Positions 15,743 to 24,326 of a stretch of DNA of 64,000 nucleotides are shown here, piece by piece. The notes under the pieces were generated by a model, which saw only the letters and a program-made list of their open reading frames with translations, was not told the origin of the DNA and did no database searches. Positions within the stretch are counted from its first letter, which is position 1. Every line of letters starts with the position of its first letter. Origin of the DNA: an uncultured Candidatus Melainabacteria bacterium (GTDB lineage Bacteria > Cyanobacteriota > Vampirovibrionia > Gastranaerophilales > Gastranaerophilaceae); the NCBI GenBank assembly GCA_934717745.1, contig CAKUZB010000001.1, positions 62,001 through 126,000 of the forward strand, given 5' to 3'. Position numbers and translations under genes: made by a program.

Positions 15743-17017
15743 AATTTTATAGACAATGCAAAAATTAAAGTAATTTCAGGTCGTGGTGGCAACGGTGCTG
15801 TTGCTTGGCGACGTGAAAAATTTGTTGACAAAGGTGGCCCTGCCGGTGGCGATGGAGGTCGAGGCGGTGATATTTATTTCGTTGCAGACGAAAGTATGTC
15901 AACATTGTTAGATTTTAAATATAAATCTGTTTTTAAGGCTCAAAGCGGTGAAAATGGCAGAATTAAAAATCAATTTGGTAAAGGTGGCGAGGATTTAAAA
16001 ATTAAAGTTCCGGCAGGCACTGTTGTAAAAGATTTGAAAACAGGCAAAATTATTGGTGATTTGGTTCACGACGGTCAAGAAATGCTTGTTGCAAAAGGTG
16101 GCAGAGGCGGACGTGGTAATGCAAGATTTTGTACTGCACAAAAAAGAGCCCCTCAATTCTGTGAACCTGGTGAACCGCCAATTGAAAGAGAATTATCTTT
16201 GGAATTGAAATTGATTGCAGACGTTGGTTTGTTGGGAATGCCAAATGCCGGTAAATCAACATTTATAAGTGCAATCAGTTCAGCAAAACCAAAAATTGCA
16301 GATTATCCGTTTACAACATTAGTTCCAAATTTAGGTGTTGTAAGAAAACCTACCGGCGACGGTTATGTTGTTGCGGATATTCCGGGGTTAATTGAGGGGG
16401 CATCTGAGGGTGTTGGACTTGGTTACGACTTTTTACGACACGTAGAAAGATGTCGCTTTTTAGTTCATATTGTTGATTTGACTCAAGATGACCCAATGGG
16501 AAATTATAACAAAATTAACAACGAATTGAAAAAATATTCCGAAAGATTAGCAAATTTATATCAAATTGTCGCATTGAATAAAATTGATGCTGTTGATGAA
16601 GATGTTCAAAATAAATTTTTTGAAGATTTTAGCAAAATTGCAGATGATGTATTTTTAATTTCTGCTGCAACTCATCAAAATCTTGAACCTATAACTTATT
16701 TAATGGCTCAAAAGGTCGATGAAATTGAAAAAACTTCACCTGAAATTGTTGTTGAAGAAGATTTAGGTGCTTATGATAACGATGATAGTTCATTTGAAGT
16801 TATTAAAGTTGCAAAAGATGCGTTTATTGTATCAGGTGGTAAAATTAAACGTTTAACCGCCGTAACTGATGATAGAAACAGGCAACAAATCTTGAGATTA
16901 CAAAATATTTTAAAAGGTATGGGTGTTTTTGATGAACTTAGAAAACAAGGTATCAAAGACGGTGATACTGTTGTAATCGGTCATCTTGAAATGGAATTTT
17001 ATGATGATGAATATTAA
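15740..17017 (+). CDS. obgE: GTPase ObgE/CgtA
   Basis: A ribosome-associated GTPase of 425 residues needed for large-subunit assembly and stress control. The glycine-rich Obg domain (1-158) begins MNFIDNAKIKV and has GGNGAVAWRREKFV. The G domain (about 160-330) has P-loop GMPNAGKST, the PFTTL switch, DIPGLIEGA and NKID. A C-terminal OCT domain (about 345-425) contains FIVSGGKIKRL and GDTVVIG. The ATG at 15740 is at the palindrome end, without a Shine-Dalgarno sequence. A bidirectional terminator separates it from the next, convergent gene. Confidence 0.97.
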   Translation: MNFIDNAKIKVISGRGGNGAVAWRREKFVDKGGPAGGDGGRGGDIYFVADESMSTLLDFKYKSVFKAQSGENGRIKNQFGKGGEDLKIKVPAGTVVKDLKTGKIIGDLVHDGQEMLVAKGGRGGRGNARFCTAQKRAPQFCEPGEPPIERELSLELKLIADVGLLGMPNAGKSTFISAISSAKPKIADYPFTTLVPNLGVVRKPTGDGYVVADIPGLIEGASEGVGLGYDFLRHVERCRFLVHIVDLTQDDPMGNYNKINNELKKYSERLANLYQIVALNKIDAVDEDVQNKFFEDFSKIADDVFLISAATHQNLEPITYLMAQKVDEIEKTSPEIVVEEDLGAYDNDDSSFEVIKVAKDAFIVSGGKIKRLTAVTDDRNRQQILRLQNILKGMGVFDELRKQGIKDGDTVVIGHLEMEFYDDEY

Positions 17018-17036
17018 TTTATATATAAAAGATGTT

Positions 17037-17076
17037 AAAAAGGCGGATTTTTGCTTAGCAAAAATCCGCCTTTTTA
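17037..17076. terminator. Bidirectional terminator between obgE and the gene at 17081
   Basis: A 13-bp perfect stem (GGCGGATTTTTGC 17042-17054 with 17058-17070, loop TTA) is flanked by A on the left and T on the right, so it can serve both convergent genes. The stem core matches that at 4101-4133. Confidence 0.92.
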
Positions 17077-17080
17077 ATTG

Positions 17081-18781
17081 TTAATCTAATAATTTATACA
17101 AATAAATTGAATATGCTTGTTCTTGAAGTGGAGGAAATTCTTTTATAAATTGCAATTTAGAGTTTTCTTTTTGCCTAATAAATTTATCGCAAAGCAGATA
17201 TTTTACACCCATTTCCTTCATAATATTTGTATCAAAAGAGTATTCATTTTCAATAATTATTTGTTGATGTCCCCAAACTGTAAGAAACACTCTATTTTTT
17301 AGGGAGTCATTTATAAGTGGTGTGTTAAGTTCATTCAGTTTTCGCTTAGTTTTAAGCGGATAAAGGTTTAAATAACCGTTTATTTCCTGAAATCCATTGT
17401 ATGCAGGTACATTGAATGGTATTCCTCCGACAACAGCAACTTTATAAGTATTTTGAGGTTGTCCGATGAAATTTTTTACGATTTTAAAATTATCTTCCGA
17501 TAAATATTCTTTGTAGGTTAATCGACAAGTTGCTCGTTTTATTTCTTGATGAGTAATGTATCTTTTTATGTTGCTTGCAAAATATGGGTTTTGAGCAAAA
17601 AGATATACAACTTGAAGTGTTAAAAAAAGTACTACAAAATATTTTCCATATTTTTTGAAAATATCTTTAAAAAATACCAAAGATATTGCAAATGTCAGTA
17701 TTCCAACCATCGGCATCATAAAGTAATACCTTGTAAATTGGAATTGTTTTAATGCTTCATGTTTATCAAGAAATATTTGTAATGGTTCATAGAAAAATCC
17801 CAGTCCGTAAATTATAGAGGTAAAAATAGAAAAAATTAAAAGCCAAAATAGTGGCAAAAAGTATTGTTTATTTTTTTTATAACCGCTATAAATCAATGAA
17901 AATAGATAAATTGGAAGTATTACAAGTTTTGTTGCCGTAAAGGCACAATATTCTCCGTTATTAAAAATTTGAGTGTTTATTCCTGTTTTTATGCTATTAA
18001 AAAATGAATAGTGCATAAAAACTTGGATTAGTGCGGTTGACCAATCTTTTCTGTGAGAAATGAATGTTTTGTCAAAGAATGATATATATATAAATCTGTA
18101 AATAGTAATTAACGATATAAATGCACAATAAAAAATAGAAAGTAAAAATATCGGATTAAATTTTTTCTTTGTAATTAAGTCATACAACCAAATTCCGCCA
18201 ATGACAGACAAAAAGAATGGTGTAATAAGTTCAAAATTTATACAAAATGGCATAAATGTTATTACAAGCCAATTGTAATATTTATAATTTCCTTTTCTTA
18301 TATTCAAAAATGCCCAAAGCCAAAGAGGTTGACCTAAAATAGTCAAAAAATTCATAGTTAAATAGTTTGGAATAAAGGCAAAGCAAAGTGAAATTGCACT
18401 TAAAAACAAAGGGTTGTCTTTTTCTTGTTTTATAACAAAATCTTTTAACAATAAATATGTTCCCAAAAATCCTATAATTCTGCTCAGCAAATCTATTGTA
18501 ATGTAGGCTTTTAGTGGTGTTAGGAAGTTGAAAATTGCCACCTGAAAAATTAATTCAGAGTGAAAAACATTTCTTGGAACACCATTCATAAGTTCCGGAA
18601 TTTCAAAATTTAATGGTAAAAACCAACCGTATTTTGCCAGAATTTTGTACCAAATGAAATAACTGTCAAGGTTATCCCATATAGAGATTATACAATTTTG
18701 TCTTAAAATCAAATATGGAAGCGTGTAAATAAAAAATACCGCTAAAATTAATATTAAAGAATAAACTTGTTTTTTGTTCAT
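17081..18781 (-). CDS. Multi-spanning membrane protein, DUF6044/YkoS-like (GT-C-type candidate)
   Basis: A 566-residue inner-membrane protein with about ten to twelve hydrophobic helices in the first 420 residues and a C-terminal soluble part (about 430-566). Early residues include IWDNLDSYFIWYK, with an acidic pair in the first outer loop, a pattern seen in GT-C glycosyltransferases that use lipid-linked sugars. It resembles the Bacillus YkoS/DUF6044 type from memory. The divergent neighbour is a GtrB/CsbB-like enzyme, the partner expected to load the lipid carrier. I chose the ATG at 18781, six bases after a TATACT box; a 16-codon extension upstream would cross the shared promoter. Confidence 0.65.
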   Translation of the reverse strand: MNKKQVYSLILILAVFFIYTLPYLILRQNCIISIWDNLDSYFIWYKILAKYGWFLPLNFEIPELMNGVPRNVFHSELIFQVAIFNFLTPLKAYITIDLLSRIIGFLGTYLLLKDFVIKQEKDNPLFLSAISLCFAFIPNYLTMNFLTILGQPLWLWAFLNIRKGNYKYYNWLVITFMPFCINFELITPFFLSVIGGIWLYDLITKKKFNPIFLLSIFYCAFISLITIYRFIYISFFDKTFISHRKDWSTALIQVFMHYSFFNSIKTGINTQIFNNGEYCAFTATKLVILPIYLFSLIYSGYKKNKQYFLPLFWLLIFSIFTSIIYGLGFFYEPLQIFLDKHEALKQFQFTRYYFMMPMVGILTFAISLVFFKDIFKKYGKYFVVLFLTLQVVYLFAQNPYFASNIKRYITHQEIKRATCRLTYKEYLSEDNFKIVKNFIGQPQNTYKVAVVGGIPFNVPAYNGFQEINGYLNLYPLKTKRKLNELNTPLINDSLKNRVFLTVWGHQQIIIENEYSFDTNIMKEMGVKYLLCDKFIRQKENSKLQFIKEFPPLQEQAYSIYLYKLLD

Positions 18782-18804
18782 ATATTTAGTATAACATATA
18801 TATG
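18767..18804. promoter_or_regulatory. Divergent leaderless promoters between the genes at 18781 and 18802
   Basis: The two start codons are 20 bases apart, as at tsaD/obgE. For the plus gene: TTGTTT (18767-18772), 17 bases, TATAAC (18790-18795), six bases, ATG. For the minus gene: TATACT (complement of 18788-18793), six bases, ATG. The -10 boxes overlap. Confidence 0.65.
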
Positions 18805-19695
18805 AAAAATATATGGTTTGTAATTCCAACGTTTAATGAAGAAGTCGTTCTTGAAGATAGTGCAAAAAAACTTCTTGAACAAAGAGAATGTTTAATTAAT
18901 TCAAATAGAATTTCACAAGAGAGTATAATTTTGTTTGTCGATGACGGTTCTATTGACGACTCTTGGAGTATTATTGAAAAATTACATGAAGAAAATTCAG
19001 CAATTAAAGGTTTAAAACTTGCAAAAAATTCCGGTCAACAAAATGCTATATTTGCAGGTTACGAATATGCAAACGGTAAATGCGATGCGGTTATTTCTCT
19101 TGATGTAGATATGCAAGATGACATTTCAATTTTGGGAGAAATCATTGATAAATATGAGAAAAACGACTGCGAAGTTGTATTTGTTACGCACAATAACAGA
19201 AATTCTGACACATTTTTTAAATCAGCAACCGCAAATGCTTTTTATAATGTAATGAAGTTTTTAGGTGCAAATATTGTCAAAAACCATTCAGAATACAGAC
19301 TTATAGACAAAAATATTTTAAACCGTCTAATGCAATATAAAGAATCAAATTTATTTTTGCGTGGAATTATTCCAACTTTGACAAACAAAGTTGCCACAAT
19401 TGAAATAGAGCGAAAAGAAAGAGTTTTAGGCGAAGCAAAATATAACTTTTTCTCATCATTGAATTTAGCCCTAGACGGAATTACATCACTAACTGTAAAA
19501 CCAATCAGATTAATATTTTTGACGGGTTTACTAGTATTTATTTTAGGCTTATTTGCAGATACTTTAGATTTGTTCGCAATCTGTATAATTGGCGGACTTC
19601 AAATAATTTTTATCGGACTTATCGGCGAATATATTGCAAAGATTAATATTGAAACAAAAAATAGACCGAAATATTTTATAGAAAAAGAGATTTAA
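18802..19695 (+). CDS. GT2 polyprenyl-phosphate glycosyltransferase (GtrB/CsbB/DPM1-like)
   Basis: A 297-residue enzyme that would move a sugar from a nucleotide donor onto polyprenyl phosphate at the inner face of the membrane. The GT-A domain (1-225) shows IPTFNEE, VDDGSIDDS, the metal motif DVDMQDD in place of the usual DADLQDP, HSEYRLID and ERKERVLGEAKYNF. Two C-terminal membrane helices (about 231-280) match the family. It is divergent from a membrane GT-C-like protein, so the pair could glycosylate an envelope component. Its stop codon overlaps that of the convergent gene in TTAA. Confidence 0.88.
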   Translation: MKNIWFVIPTFNEEVVLEDSAKKLLEQRECLINSNRISQESIILFVDDGSIDDSWSIIEKLHEENSAIKGLKLAKNSGQQNAIFAGYEYANGKCDAVISLDVDMQDDISILGEIIDKYEKNDCEVVFVTHNNRNSDTFFKSATANAFYNVMKFLGANIVKNHSEYRLIDKNILNRLMQYKESNLFLRGIIPTLTNKVATIEIERKERVLGEAKYNFFSSLNLALDGITSLTVKPIRLIFLTGLLVFILGLFADTLDLFAICIIGGLQIIFIGLIGEYIAKINIETKNRPKYFIEKEI

Positions 19696-21599
19696 TTTGC
19701 TTTTCTAAGTTCAATTTCAATAAGTTTAGTAAATTCATTTACTAAAGTTGAGTTCCATTTTTTGTTTGCACCCTCTTTGATTACATCAAGTGCTTCGTAT
19801 GGCGACATTGCTTTTCTGTAAATTCTTGGTTCTGTTAGAGCAAAATAAGCGTCAATAATCAAGATAATTTGCGATGATAATGGAATATCATTACCTGCGA
19901 GTTTATTTGGATAACCTGAACCGTCCCAGTTTTCATGGTGTTTTTCAATGATTGGAATAATATCTTTAATTCCTTCAATAGGTTCTAATATGTCTTCAGC
20001 AATTCTTGGGTGATTTTGAATGTAATTGCGTTCTTCATCAGTTAAAGGACCGTCTTTTTGAAGAATTTCTTGAGGTAACATCAAATTACCTACATCGTAT
20101 AATAACATTGCAACACGCAATTTGTCTGCATCATCTTTTTCAAGTTCAAAACGTCTTGCCAAAGTTGTTGCCATTATAACTTTGGATTTAGACGAACCCA
20201 AAGTGTGTTGCGGGTTGTAAGTTGTAACAAGAGCATCGGCAACTGAATATAAAGTATCCTTTGGATTTGTGTTTTGCTCAATAGCCATTTGTAATTTATG
20301 TCGTAATTCTTGTTTTAATTCGTCAGAAATATTAACTCTGCCTGTTGCAAGAATATCGTTAAACGCATTAAGTGCAACTTCTTGCCAAGAAATTTCAGAA
20401 ATCGGAGTTGCAAGTGTAACTTGGTTTCTGCCGTTTCTTTTTGAGTAATACATCGCTTGGTCTGTAAGTTCTAATAATTCTTCAACATTGTTAGCGTGTT
20501 CCAGAAACGTTGCAACCCCTAAACTTGCAGTAATTGTGCCGACTGTTTCAATAGGTGTCGCTTCAATTGCTTTTCTGATACGTTCAGCAGCAATCATTGC
20601 CCCTTTAGAATCAATCCCCGGAAGTAATACGTTAAATTCTTCACCGCCCATACGAGCCGGAACGTCGATAGAACGGGCATTTTGTTTTAGTACACTTGAA
20701 ATTTGTTTGATTGCCAAATCTCCGTAAACGTGTCCGTATTTATCGTTAATTTGTTTTAAGTGGTCTAAGTCAATACCTATTACAGAAAATGGTTGTTTTT
20801 GTCTGTTTGCACGGATAAATTCTGTTTCAATCGCTTCTTCAAAATATCTTCTGTTGTATAAGGTTGTTAAAGCATCAGTTACCGCTTGTTCTTTAACCAT
20901 TTGGAATAAGTCTGCGATGGTAATTGCAAGTTCAATTTGTTGTGCAAATAATTTTAAAAAGTCTAATTCTGCTTCGGTTGCTTCAAGTCGAGAGGACATT
21001 ACAAGCAAAACTCCGGTGTGGTTCATTTTTGATAGAGGAACTAGCATAAACGAACGACATCTTGTTTCGCTTAACAAATCTTCCAAATCTTCTTCTTTTA
21101 TTTCGGGTGCAATAGAAAGCAAGCCTGTTCTAAGGTCTGTACTTTGCAAAATTTCTTTTGAACGTAAAACTGCTTTTATGCCTTCAGAATTTTGTAAATT
21201 AAGTCTGTGGCTGTTTAAAGGTGTTTCAAGTCGAGAGTTTAAAAGTTCAATAAAGTTATCTCGAGAACTTGCCATTACGTTATAATACTCACCATTTTCG
21301 TCGCTTTTTCTTTGAAAAATGCAACTGTGCATATATCCCAGTTCACCTTGCAGATTATTTACTGTTGTATCAAGAATACTAGATAAAGGTTTTGAAGAAT
21401 TCATCATTTCCCAAATATGTTGTAATGTAAGCATACGTCTGTTTGCTTCGTTCAACTCATTGGTTCTTTCTTCAATCTCCATTTCAAGTTGGGCATTTCT
21501 TTCATAGATTTCTAAAAAGTCTTTTTTACCGCTATATAAATGATTTTCGACTTCACTAACTTGTTTTGTGAAATCTTTGAATTTATCAAATAAACCCAT
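19692..21599 (-). CDS. GAF-GGDEF-HD-GYP cyclic-di-GMP protein with degenerate HD motif
   Basis: A 635-residue soluble signalling protein. A coiled coil (about 15-65) leads to a GAF-like sensor (about 65-225), then a GGDEF domain (about 235-400). That domain has an intact GGEEF active site and the inhibitory RxxD site (RSID) five residues before it, so cyclase activity is expected. The HD-GYP domain (about 440-620) keeps HHENWDGSGYP, but the HD pair is YD in LLYDVGNLMLP and the first His is not evident; phosphodiesterase activity is doubtful. I chose the ATG at 21599, with GAGGG five bases upstream. Confidence 0.9.
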   Translation of the reverse strand: MGLFDKFKDFTKQVSEVENHLYSGKKDFLEIYERNAQLEMEIEERTNELNEANRRMLTLQHIWEMMNSSKPLSSILDTTVNNLQGELGYMHSCIFQRKSDENGEYYNVMASSRDNFIELLNSRLETPLNSHRLNLQNSEGIKAVLRSKEILQSTDLRTGLLSIAPEIKEEDLEDLLSETRCRSFMLVPLSKMNHTGVLLVMSSRLEATEAELDFLKLFAQQIELAITIADLFQMVKEQAVTDALTTLYNRRYFEEAIETEFIRANRQKQPFSVIGIDLDHLKQINDKYGHVYGDLAIKQISSVLKQNARSIDVPARMGGEEFNVLLPGIDSKGAMIAAERIRKAIEATPIETVGTITASLGVATFLEHANNVEELLELTDQAMYYSKRNGRNQVTLATPISEISWQEVALNAFNDILATGRVNISDELKQELRHKLQMAIEQNTNPKDTLYSVADALVTTYNPQHTLGSSKSKVIMATTLARRFELEKDDADKLRVAMLLYDVGNLMLPQEILQKDGPLTDEERNYIQNHPRIAEDILEPIEGIKDIIPIIEKHHENWDGSGYPNKLAGNDIPLSSQIILIIDAYFALTEPRIYRKAMSPYEALDVIKEGANKKWNSTLVNEFTKLIEIELRKAN

Positions 21600-21819
21600 A
21601 TTTGCCCTCAAATTTGTCTTTTTCTTTTTGTAACTTAAATTATACTACATATCCTCAATTTCGTAAAACTTTTGATTAAGTTTATTAAAATTTTTTATGA
21701 CTTTAAAAAAAATATTATTAAATAAGAGATGTCATATAAAAGTATGAATTTTATATGTTCCCTATTCCTAAAATAGCCGTACATAATGTATTATAAGAGA
21801 TAAGAGCGAGGATAAGTAA

Positions 21820-23337
21820 TTGTTTGATTCAATGCGAGTTACAAATCAGATTGTCCCTAAAACCAGACAATCTATAAAACGCAAAGCCGATGAGGAAGCG
21901 AATAAACAAACCACTCAAGCCGAAGGCGAAAGTAGTGGCGGAACTAACCTTGCCCAAAGTCGTGGATTGCAGTATGTTCAAGATTTACAAGAAGGTAAAA
22001 CTCCAAAACGTTCTGTAACTTCGCCAATTGCGAATAATTATGCTTATAATAATCAAGTTCAAAATGTAAATGTTCAACATAGAAATCCTGTTTCTACCGG
22101 TGTTAGGACTAATTCTGTTGGTATGAACAGACCTGCCGGCATGCAACCAGCACAAACGCAACCAACTCAAGGGGAACAACCTTTATCAAAGATAATTAGT
22201 CCAAAAATCAATATTGCTCAAGTTATTGGAGATTTTAAAAATACTGCTCACGCAATAGGCACTCCGGAAGATATTTTTGATGAGGTTAATACATATCTTT
22301 CGTTAGTTGAGAAACAAACGAAAAAAGAGGGTGCAAATGTAAAAGTTGTTCAGTCAAATTTGCGTAATGCAGCGGGACTTTTGGACAAATACATTTCGGA
22401 TACTTTAAATAAAGATTCAAAGGTTGTAGAAAATTGGGTTGAAGCGATTTTCTTGCAACAAGTTGATTACAAATACAATACTGAAGACATCAATGAAGCC
22501 TTTTTGGTTCAAATGCCTGAAAATCAAAAAGAGGCAAAAGACGAAACTGTTCAACCTCAAACTGTTCAAGCAGAACCTGAAAAACCAAAAATGGATTCTG
22601 TTTTAAAAAACATGTTTACCTCAGCAAGACTTATTTCTAAAAAAGGTAACGATGATTTAGCAATCTCAACTTATCAAAAAGCCTTGCAACGTTCAAAAGA
22701 AGTTAAGGATAGAGATAGCGAATCGAAAATTTCTTTTGAAATTGGAAAAATTTATGATAAAAATGATGATTTAGTTTCGGCATTAGAAAATTATAATAAT
22801 GCCGTAATGGTTGCAACTGATGATAATGTAAAAGTAAAAGGTCATTATGCAATGGCTCAAATTTATGATGATGTAAATCAATTTAAACCTGCAATTGAGC
22901 ATTATATGGCAGCAATTTCATTTGCAGGAGAAACTGATAATTTTAAAGCACAAGTTAAATCTTTGACAAAAATCGGTAATATTTATGCTGATAAATACGA
23001 TAAAGAAGCATTTAATATTTACGAAGATGCAAAAGTTGTGGCTGATGAATCAAAAGATTTGAAGAGCAAAGGATATGTTTCAAGTACAATTGCAAATGCC
23101 TATGACAAATTTAATAAACCGACAGATGCGTTGAAATATTATTCTGATGCAGTTAAAAATTATAAAAAAGCCGGTGTAGATGACAAAGTTGCGATTAATT
23201 ACAAAAAAGCCGGTGAGTTAATGATAGATTATAGTCATGGCGATAAAGGTAAAAATTTAATTCAAAAAGCAATTATGTTTGCTAAAAAAGCAAATAATGA
23301 AAAATTAGTTAAAGAATTAGAACTGGAAATCGCATAA
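21820..23337 (+). CDS. TPR-repeat protein with low-complexity N-terminus
   Basis: A 505-residue protein without signal peptide. Residues 1-125 are polar and low in complexity (Gln, Asn, Pro, Thr). About 130-240 form a helical domain. About 265-505 contain roughly six tetratricopeptide repeats, for example ISTYQKALQRSKEV and ALENYNNAVMVA. TPRs mediate protein contacts; the partner is unknown. The start is TTG at 21820, supported by GAGGA about eight bases upstream; an ATG four codons later is the alternative. A terminator follows. Confidence 0.8.
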   Translation: MFDSMRVTNQIVPKTRQSIKRKADEEANKQTTQAEGESSGGTNLAQSRGLQYVQDLQEGKTPKRSVTSPIANNYAYNNQVQNVNVQHRNPVSTGVRTNSVGMNRPAGMQPAQTQPTQGEQPLSKIISPKINIAQVIGDFKNTAHAIGTPEDIFDEVNTYLSLVEKQTKKEGANVKVVQSNLRNAAGLLDKYISDTLNKDSKVVENWVEAIFLQQVDYKYNTEDINEAFLVQMPENQKEAKDETVQPQTVQAEPEKPKMDSVLKNMFTSARLISKKGNDDLAISTYQKALQRSKEVKDRDSESKISFEIGKIYDKNDDLVSALENYNNAVMVATDDNVKVKGHYAMAQIYDDVNQFKPAIEHYMAAISFAGETDNFKAQVKSLTKIGNIYADKYDKEAFNIYEDAKVVADESKDLKSKGYVSSTIANAYDKFNKPTDALKYYSDAVKNYKKAGVDDKVAINYKKAGELMIDYSHGDKGKNLIQKAIMFAKKANNEKLVKELELEIA

Positions 23338-23417
23338 ATAAGAGTATAATTTTTTAATATGCTAAAACGAAATGCACTATAATATTAAAAAAAAATATAA
23401 AATTTTTTAAACACGAC

Positions 23418-23452
23418 AAAAACAATCTCTCGTTTGAGAGATTGTTTTTGTT
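23418..23452. terminator. Bidirectional terminator between the TPR gene and rpsO
   Basis: A 14-bp perfect stem (AAAAACAATCTCTC 23418-23431 with 23436-23449, loop GTTT) carries its own A and T runs and lies between convergent genes. Confidence 0.92.
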
Positions 23453-23478
23453 AAATATTTTCAGAGTGTTATTTAAAA

Positions 23479-23748
23479 TTAACCACGTAATTTTAATTTT
23501 TTAATTAATGCTCTGTAACCGTCTAAGTTAATATCTTTTAAGTATGCTAAAAGTCTTTTTCTTTTACCTACCATCATTAACAAACCACGTTTTGTTGAGA
23601 AATCTTTTTTGTTAGATTTCATGTGTTCTGTTAATTCAGAGATTTTTTGGCTAAGCATAGCGATTTGAACTTCTGCTGAACCGGTATCTTTTTCGTTAGA
23701 ACCGAACTTTTTAACGATTTCGCTTTTGTTTTTTAAGTTAATTGACAT
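23479..23748 (-). CDS. rpsO: 30S ribosomal protein S15
   Basis: S15 of 89 residues, the normal length, binding 16S rRNA in the platform. Motifs include GSAEVQIAMLSQKI, LTEHMK, DFSTKRGLLMMVGKRKRLLAYL and YRALIKKLKLRG. AAGGA lies before the ATG. The leader of about 100 bases upstream could hold the autoregulatory structure known for rpsO, but I do not see a clear one. Confidence 0.97.
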   Translation of the reverse strand: MSINLKNKSEIVKKFGSNEKDTGSAEVQIAMLSQKISELTEHMKSNKKDFSTKRGLLMMVGKRKRLLAYLKDINLDGYRALIKKLKLRG

Positions 23749-23847
23749 ATTTCGACATTCCTTTATTTTATCTATTCTTAAGATAATAATAATATGTCAA
23801 GAAAAAAAATCAACTACAAATTTAACACTTGTAACAAAAAATGAAGA

Positions 23848-24234
23848 TTATGCTAAATCTAATAAGTTTAATTTGCTTACGCTAATGTAGTTATCTGTGC
23901 GGTATTGAAGTAATTGAAGTCTTAATTCTTTTTCTGAATCGCTTTTTCTGTATGCTTGTTTAGATGCTAAAAAGTCTTGTTTTAAAGCATCGTAATTTTT
24001 ATCATTTTCGTCGTGTTGTTTTAATTCACGTTGTTTTGTTAAAAAGATTGATTGTGCTTCAGCACAGTCTTTTTTTGCTAGTTCATATCTGTTTCTGTAT
24101 TCGTCAAGGATGCTTGCATATTCAGCACGTTTTTCTTCTTGTGCTTTTTTCATTTCTGCAATCTTTTCTTCAGAAGGTTTATAGTTTAATTGAAATGGAT
24201 TTGATGAATATGTTGATGATGATTCAACGCCCAT
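23848..24234 (-). CDS. Coiled-coil protein, lineage-specific
   Basis: A 128-residue unrecognised protein that begins MGVESSSTYSSNP, followed by two long charged helices (about 20-115) that should form a coiled coil, and ends in a short hydrophobic LNLLDLA. There is no signal peptide or membrane segment. AGAGG lies nine bases before the ATG, and a TATATAAAGTATTTTT element upstream is identical to that of the small gene at 5952. The length and coil resemble small chaperone or stator-type proteins of export systems, but there is no specific match. Confidence 0.65.
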   Translation of the reverse strand: MGVESSSTYSSNPFQLNYKPSEEKIAEMKKAQEEKRAEYASILDEYRNRYELAKKDCAEAQSIFLTKQRELKQHDENDKNYDALKQDFLASKQAYRKSDSEKELRLQLLQYRTDNYISVSKLNLLDLA

Positions 24235-24262
24235 GTTTAATTACCTCTCTTGTCCTTGTATT

Positions 24263-24278
24263 TATATAAAGTATTTTT
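24263..24278 (-). promoter_or_regulatory. Promoter element shared with the gene at 5952
   Basis: The 16 bases TATATAAAGTATTTTT (plus strand) are identical to 5994-6009 and lie 29-44 bases before the ATG at 24234. Confidence 0.4.
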
Positions 24279-24289
24279 CTCATGAAAAA

Positions 24290-24326
24290 TTGCCTTTTTT
24301 AGCATTATTTGTGTTAACATTTGTAT
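24290..24326 (+). promoter_or_regulatory. Leaderless promoter of purB
   Basis: TTGCCT (24290-24295) is followed after 18-19 bases by TTAACAT (24314-24320) and six bases later by the ATG. No Shine-Dalgarno sequence lies between. Confidence 0.5.
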
